Source: Mycobacterium kubicae (GTDB lineage: Bacteria; Actinomycetota; Actinomycetes; Mycobacteriales; Mycobacteriaceae). From it: DNA of 64,000 nucleotides. The notes under the pieces were generated by a model, which worked only from the letters and a program-made list of their open reading frames with translations, made no database searches and was not told the origin of the DNA. The stretch is from contig NZ_CP065047.1 in the NCBI RefSeq assembly GCF_015689175.1, forward strand, positions 434,001 through 498,000. The letters are read 5' to 3'. Shown here in pieces: positions 59,228-64,000 of this stretch. A program made the translations under genes and the position numbers. Every line of letters begins with the position of its first letter. The stretch's first letter is position 1.

Positions 59228-60609
59228 GTGGCCGCTGCCAGCGCCAGGATCTCGGCACGATCAGCGGCCAGGATGAACCCGGCTGCGACCGCGGCATCGA
59301 GGGCCGTGGTGAACTCGGTCATGAATTGGTCGGCGCCGCCGGGGTAGCGCTGGTGCAGCGTGGCTTGGTCGAAGGGCTCGCCGGAACCGAAGATCGCCGA
59401 CATCACGCCGTCGGTACCGCCCACTCCGGACGTCCGCGCGATGGGGACGTCCACCCACGGCGTGCGGATGCCGCCCCGAGCCAGGCCGTAATCGTCCAAA
59501 ACGGGCTGCGGCGAACCGCTGTCGCGGACCTCGATGCGCGGGCCGCTCGGCGCGGCAGCGCCGTCGCCCACCCAGGTGGTCAGCGCGACCAAGCCGGCCT
59601 GCAGCACGTAGTGGTGTTGTGGCGCGAAGTTGATGTAGTGGCTGAGTTGCTGACCCATCAACATGTTGGTCGGCGCGTAGCCGGCGAGAATGTCGTCCAG
59701 CGGCGCGCTACCGGTGTCGATCGGCGCGACCTGGATGGTGTAGTTGTCGGCGTGCGCCGAGCCGGCGATCTCCCACACCCGCAGCCGGTCGTGCTCGGGC
59801 TGCCGGGCGAAGTAATAGCCGTGCCGTACCCCGCCGAACAGGTCCGTCTCGGTGATGACCGTCAGGACGGGCACCCGCAGGTCGGGCCGGAACTGGACCA
59901 CGTCGGGCATGTCGGTGTCCGCTTCGTCGAATATCGAGCTGCCGTTGAGTGGCGCCGCCGAGCCGAACCGCGAATGCACCAAGAAGCCGTCGAACGTCGC
60001 GGCAACCGGATCGACGGCGTTGACGTACGTGGTGAGGAACATGGCCGATTGCGACTCACCCACGGCGACAACGTGTTCCGCGCTCCATCCCGCGATGCCC
60101 GGTCCGGCGGCGAGTTGGCCGATTTGAGAGAAGATGTCGTAGCTGAAGGCGTCACCCGGGTGACTCAGACGCGCATAACGCGCCGGGTCCTGGCTCTTCA
60201 ACGACATGTCGGCGCCCAGCAGGCTCGCGCCGCCTTCGACGCCGACCCGCTGCGCCGACACCGCGACGTACCCGTAACCGGCGCGCACGATCTCGCGATG
60301 AGCCATCATCCACACCGCAGGCGCATCGATGCCGCCGCTGACATTGAGCCATTCGACCAGCACAGTGCCGTTGAACTGCGCCGGGTCGCTGGGCCGGAGC
60401 ACCACCATGCGAGTGGTGTATTCAGCTGTGTCGCAGGCGGTTACGTCCCAGCGGCCGTCGGCACCGAGCGTCCCCAGCGGCGCGAAGGACGAGGCGGTGC
60501 CGGAAACGAAGAACTCCTCGGCGACATAGCCCAGCGTGCCGATGTCGTAGGCGCCCACCAGCAGTGCGGGTTTGCCGGGGATGGCTACGACACTCGGTGA
60601 CTCGGCCAT
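59215..60609 (-). CDS. Large alpha/beta-hydrolase domain protein
   Basis: 464 residues. Contains VLVEWLNVSGGIDAPAVWMM, the nucleophile elbow HVVAVGESQSAMFLTTYVNA (GxSxS type), an acid around VLTVITETDLFG and His in EIAGSAHADNYTI. This is the alpha/beta-hydrolase architecture of a family common in mycobacteria and alphaproteobacteria (Abhydrolase_10-like). Cytosolic; substrate unknown. It starts 3 nt downstream of the sigG stop codon on the same strand, so it may be cotranscribed with sigG. Confidence 0.82.
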   Translation of the reverse strand: MAESPSVVAIPGKPALLVGAYDIGTLGYVAEEFFVSGTASSFAPLGTLGADGRWDVTACDTAEYTTRMVVLRPSDPAQFNGTVLVEWLNVSGGIDAPAVWMMAHREIVRAGYGYVAVSAQRVGVEGGASLLGADMSLKSQDPARYARLSHPGDAFSYDIFSQIGQLAAGPGIAGWSAEHVVAVGESQSAMFLTTYVNAVDPVAATFDGFLVHSRFGSAAPLNGSSIFDEADTDMPDVVQFRPDLRVPVLTVITETDLFGGVRHGYYFARQPEHDRLRVWEIAGSAHADNYTIQVAPIDTGSAPLDDILAGYAPTNMLMGQQLSHYINFAPQHHYVLQAGLVALTTWVGDGAAAPSGPRIEVRDSGSPQPVLDDYGLARGGIRTPWVDVPIARTSGVGGTDGVMSAIFGSGEPFDQATLHQRYPGGADQFMTEFTTALDAAVAAGFILAADRAEILALAAATYPS

Positions 60610-60612
60610 CGA

Positions 60613-62504
<1,892 letters not shown>

Positions 62505-62538
62505 TCCCGATGTCGTGAGGCTCCCGTAGTTTGTCGCT

Positions 62539-63288
62539 ATGACCGACGACAAGATGTTGGCGCGCATCGCGGCCCTGCTGCGGCAGGCCGAGGGCACCGA
62601 CAATCCCCACGAGGCGGACGCATTCATGACCGCCGCGCAGCGCTTGGCGACGGCCGCGTCCATCGACCTGGCGGTGGCGCGTTCGCACTCCGCCAACCGC
62701 TCACCGGCCCAGGCCCCGACCCAACGCACCATCACCATCGGCAACGCCGGCACCCGGGGGCTGCGCACCTACGTGCAGCTGTTCGTGCTCATCGGGGCGG
62801 CCAACGACGTGCGCTGCGATGTGGCGTCGAATTCGACCTTCGTCTACGCCTACGGGTTCGCCGAAGACATCGACGCCACGCACGCCCTGTACGCCAGCCT
62901 GGTGGTCCAGATGGTCCGGGCCTCCGACGCCTACCTCGCCTCCGGCGCGCACCGGCCCACCCCGACGATCACCGCCCGGCTCAACTTCCAGTTGGCGTTC
63001 GGCGCCCGCGTCGGCCAGCGGCTGGCCGAGGCCCGCGAACAGACCCGCCAAGAGGTCACCAAGGACCGGGTCCGCGCGCCGGGCACCGCAATTGCGCTGC
63101 GCGACAAGGATCTCGAGCTGCGCGACTACTACCGCGAGGCCTCCAAGGCGCGGGGCACCTGGCAGGCCAATAGGGCCTCGGCCGGATATTCGTCGGCCGC
63201 GCGGCGCGCCGGTGACCGCGCCGGCAAACGGGCGCGCCTGGGTGCCAGCCCGGAACTGCCCGGCGCGCGGAGCGCACTGCGCCGGTGA
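62539..63288 (+). CDS. DUF2786 protein (Rv0184-like)
   Basis: 249 residues, the same length as Rv0184. N-terminal DUF2786 motif MLARIAALLRQAEGTDNPHE, ADAFMTAAQRLATAASIDLA, then a mixed domain and a basic C-terminus (SSAARRAGDRAGKRARLGAS). Function unknown. Its stop overlaps the next start (GTGA), so it is coupled with the metalloprotease-like gene. Confidence 0.9.
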   Translation: MTDDKMLARIAALLRQAEGTDNPHEADAFMTAAQRLATAASIDLAVARSHSANRSPAQAPTQRTITIGNAGTRGLRTYVQLFVLIGAANDVRCDVASNSTFVYAYGFAEDIDATHALYASLVVQMVRASDAYLASGAHRPTPTITARLNFQLAFGARVGQRLAEAREQTRQEVTKDRVRAPGTAIALRDKDLELRDYYREASKARGTWQANRASAGYSSAARRAGDRAGKRARLGASPELPGARSALRR

Positions 63289-63806
63289 CACCGGCGGATT
63301 CGCAGGGCCGGCCCGCCAGAGACGCCCAGCGCGCCAAGGTCTACGCCGCCGAGGAGTTCGTGCGGACGCTGTTCGACCGGGCCGCCGAGCACGGGTCGCC
63401 GATGATCGAATTCTTCGGGACCCAGTTGACGCTGCCGCCCGAAGGCCGGTTCGGTTCGGTGCCCTCGGTGCAGCGCTACGTCGACGACGTGCTGGCGTTG
63501 CCGGCGGTCCGCTCCCACTGGCCCTCGGCAGGGCCACTGCGAGTGCGGGCGCGCAAAGCCGCCACCGCCGCGCACTACGAAAACCGCGACGGCGCAGGCA
63601 CTATCGCCGTTCCAGACCGGAACACTGCCGACTGGGCGATGCGCGAACTGGTGGTGTTGCACGAGATCGCCCACCACCTGTGCCAGACGCCGCCCCCGCA
63701 CGGTCCGCAGTTCGTGACGACCATGTGCACGCTGGCCGAGGCGGTGATGGGCCCCGAACTCGGCCACGTGTTGCGGGTCGTGTACGCAAAAGAGGGTGTG
63801 CGGTGA
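63285..63806 (+). CDS. Putative zinc metallohydrolase (Rv0185-like)
   Basis: 173 residues. Contains the metal-binding motif VVLHEIAHHLCQ (HExxH) near residue 127 with a downstream candidate third ligand, HGPQFVTTMCTLAEAVMG, as in TIGR04338-type actinobacterial proteins. Substrate unknown. GTG start at 63285 overlaps the DUF2786 stop; the two are conserved neighbours in mycobacteria. Confidence 0.87.
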   Translation: MTPADSQGRPARDAQRAKVYAAEEFVRTLFDRAAEHGSPMIEFFGTQLTLPPEGRFGSVPSVQRYVDDVLALPAVRSHWPSAGPLRVRARKAATAAHYENRDGAGTIAVPDRNTADWAMRELVVLHEIAHHLCQTPPPHGPQFVTTMCTLAEAVMGPELGHVLRVVYAKEGVR

Positions 63807-64000
63807 GGGGTTAGCGGGATCAGACGCCGACGTCCGGGCTCGCGAGATCGAAGCACAGCTGACCGACGACGAACGCTTCTCGCTTCTGGTCGGCGTCATG
63901 GGCGCCGGCGACATGTGGCCGCTGCGCGACGAGCGCATTCCCGACGGTGTTCCGATGAGCGCCGGCTACGTGCCCGGGGTGCCGCGGCTGGGCGTCCCGG
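63796..64000 (+). CDS. bglS: Glycoside hydrolase family 3 beta-glucosidase BglS, N-terminus (continues outside window)
   Basis: Open frame to the window end: ADVRAREIEAQLTDDERFSL, LVGVMGAGDMWPLRDERIPD, then GVPMSAGYVPGVPRLGVP, the usual N-terminal opening of family 3 glycosidases (x-GxPRLGxP). Place matches Rv0186. The only start I can find that fits is GTG 63796, which overlaps the previous gene by 11 nt; the catalytic domain lies outside the window. Confidence 0.8.
   Translation, partial: MCGEGLAGSDADVRAREIEAQLTDDERFSLLVGVMGAGDMWPLRDERIPDGVPMSAGYVPGVPRLGVP

Overview
The window is chromosomal DNA of a Mycobacterium, most likely a slow-growing non-tuberculous species. It is GC-rich, carries PE/PE-PPE genes and a complete mce1 operon with mycobacterial mce-associated genes, and its backbone follows the M. 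tuberculosis H37Rv order I recall for Rv0152c to Rv0186: PE, ptbB, fadE2, pntAa-pntAb-pntB, a small Rv0157A-like gene, a TetR, PE3, an FAD oxidase (Rv0161), adhE1, Rv0163, TB18.5, mce1R, fadD5-yrbE1AB-mce1A-F-Rv0175 to Rv0178, lprO, Rv0180c, a pirin, sigG, the Rv0183 lipase, Rv0184, Rv0185 and bglS.

Layout. 1-8062: conserved block of PE, phosphatase, acyl-CoA dehydrogenase, the proton-translocating transhydrogenase operon and a PE-PPE hydrolase. 8200-11917: accessory hydrolase, maleylpyruvate isomerase-family protein, DapB-like reductase and SDR. 11937-13265: Rv0161-like oxidase. 13262-35413: a long insertion relative to H37Rv, between the Rv0161 and adhE1 orthologues. It holds an acyl-CoA and lipid catabolic cluster (TetR, two thioesterases, SMP-30 hydrolase, LLM flavoprotein, acyl-CoA dehydrogenase), a DUF427 gene, an IS element, a 13E12-repeat gene split by a prophage-like element, and a CoA-transferase. 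35432-53031: adhE1 to the end of the mce1 operon. 53054-64000: DUF1275 protein, a frameshifted lprO, YhgE-like membrane protein, pirin, an inserted IclR/reductase/hydrolase cluster, sigG, monoacylglycerol lipase and the start of bglS.

Mobile part. A phiRv1-like element of about 10.57 kb (22518-33092) has entered the HNH motif of a 13E12-family gene. The host gene can be rejoined in frame across a 5-bp shared core, and the rejoined phage ends carry an 11/12 inverted repeat expected of serine-integrase attP arms. The element encodes a serine integrase, small proteins, a D5-type primase-helicase, a long inverted repeat (candidate origin), an excisionase-like HTH protein, a head protease, decoration protein, capsid and scaffold-like protein. 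I see no terminase, portal or tail gene, which suggests a capsid-encoding satellite. The last gene before attR is an Mrr-like PD-(D/E)XK nuclease with a coiled coil, a probable defence cargo, read through one frameshift.

Regulation. A 30-bp element (CCTTTACAAA-N10-AGTGTCACGC) occurs three times with identical spacing, at 15488, 16298 and 34752. All copies are in upstream regions of lipid-metabolism or unknown genes inside the insertion, suggesting a local operator or promoter set. Two homopolymer frameshifts (lprO and the prophage nuclease) could be real lesions or assembly errors.
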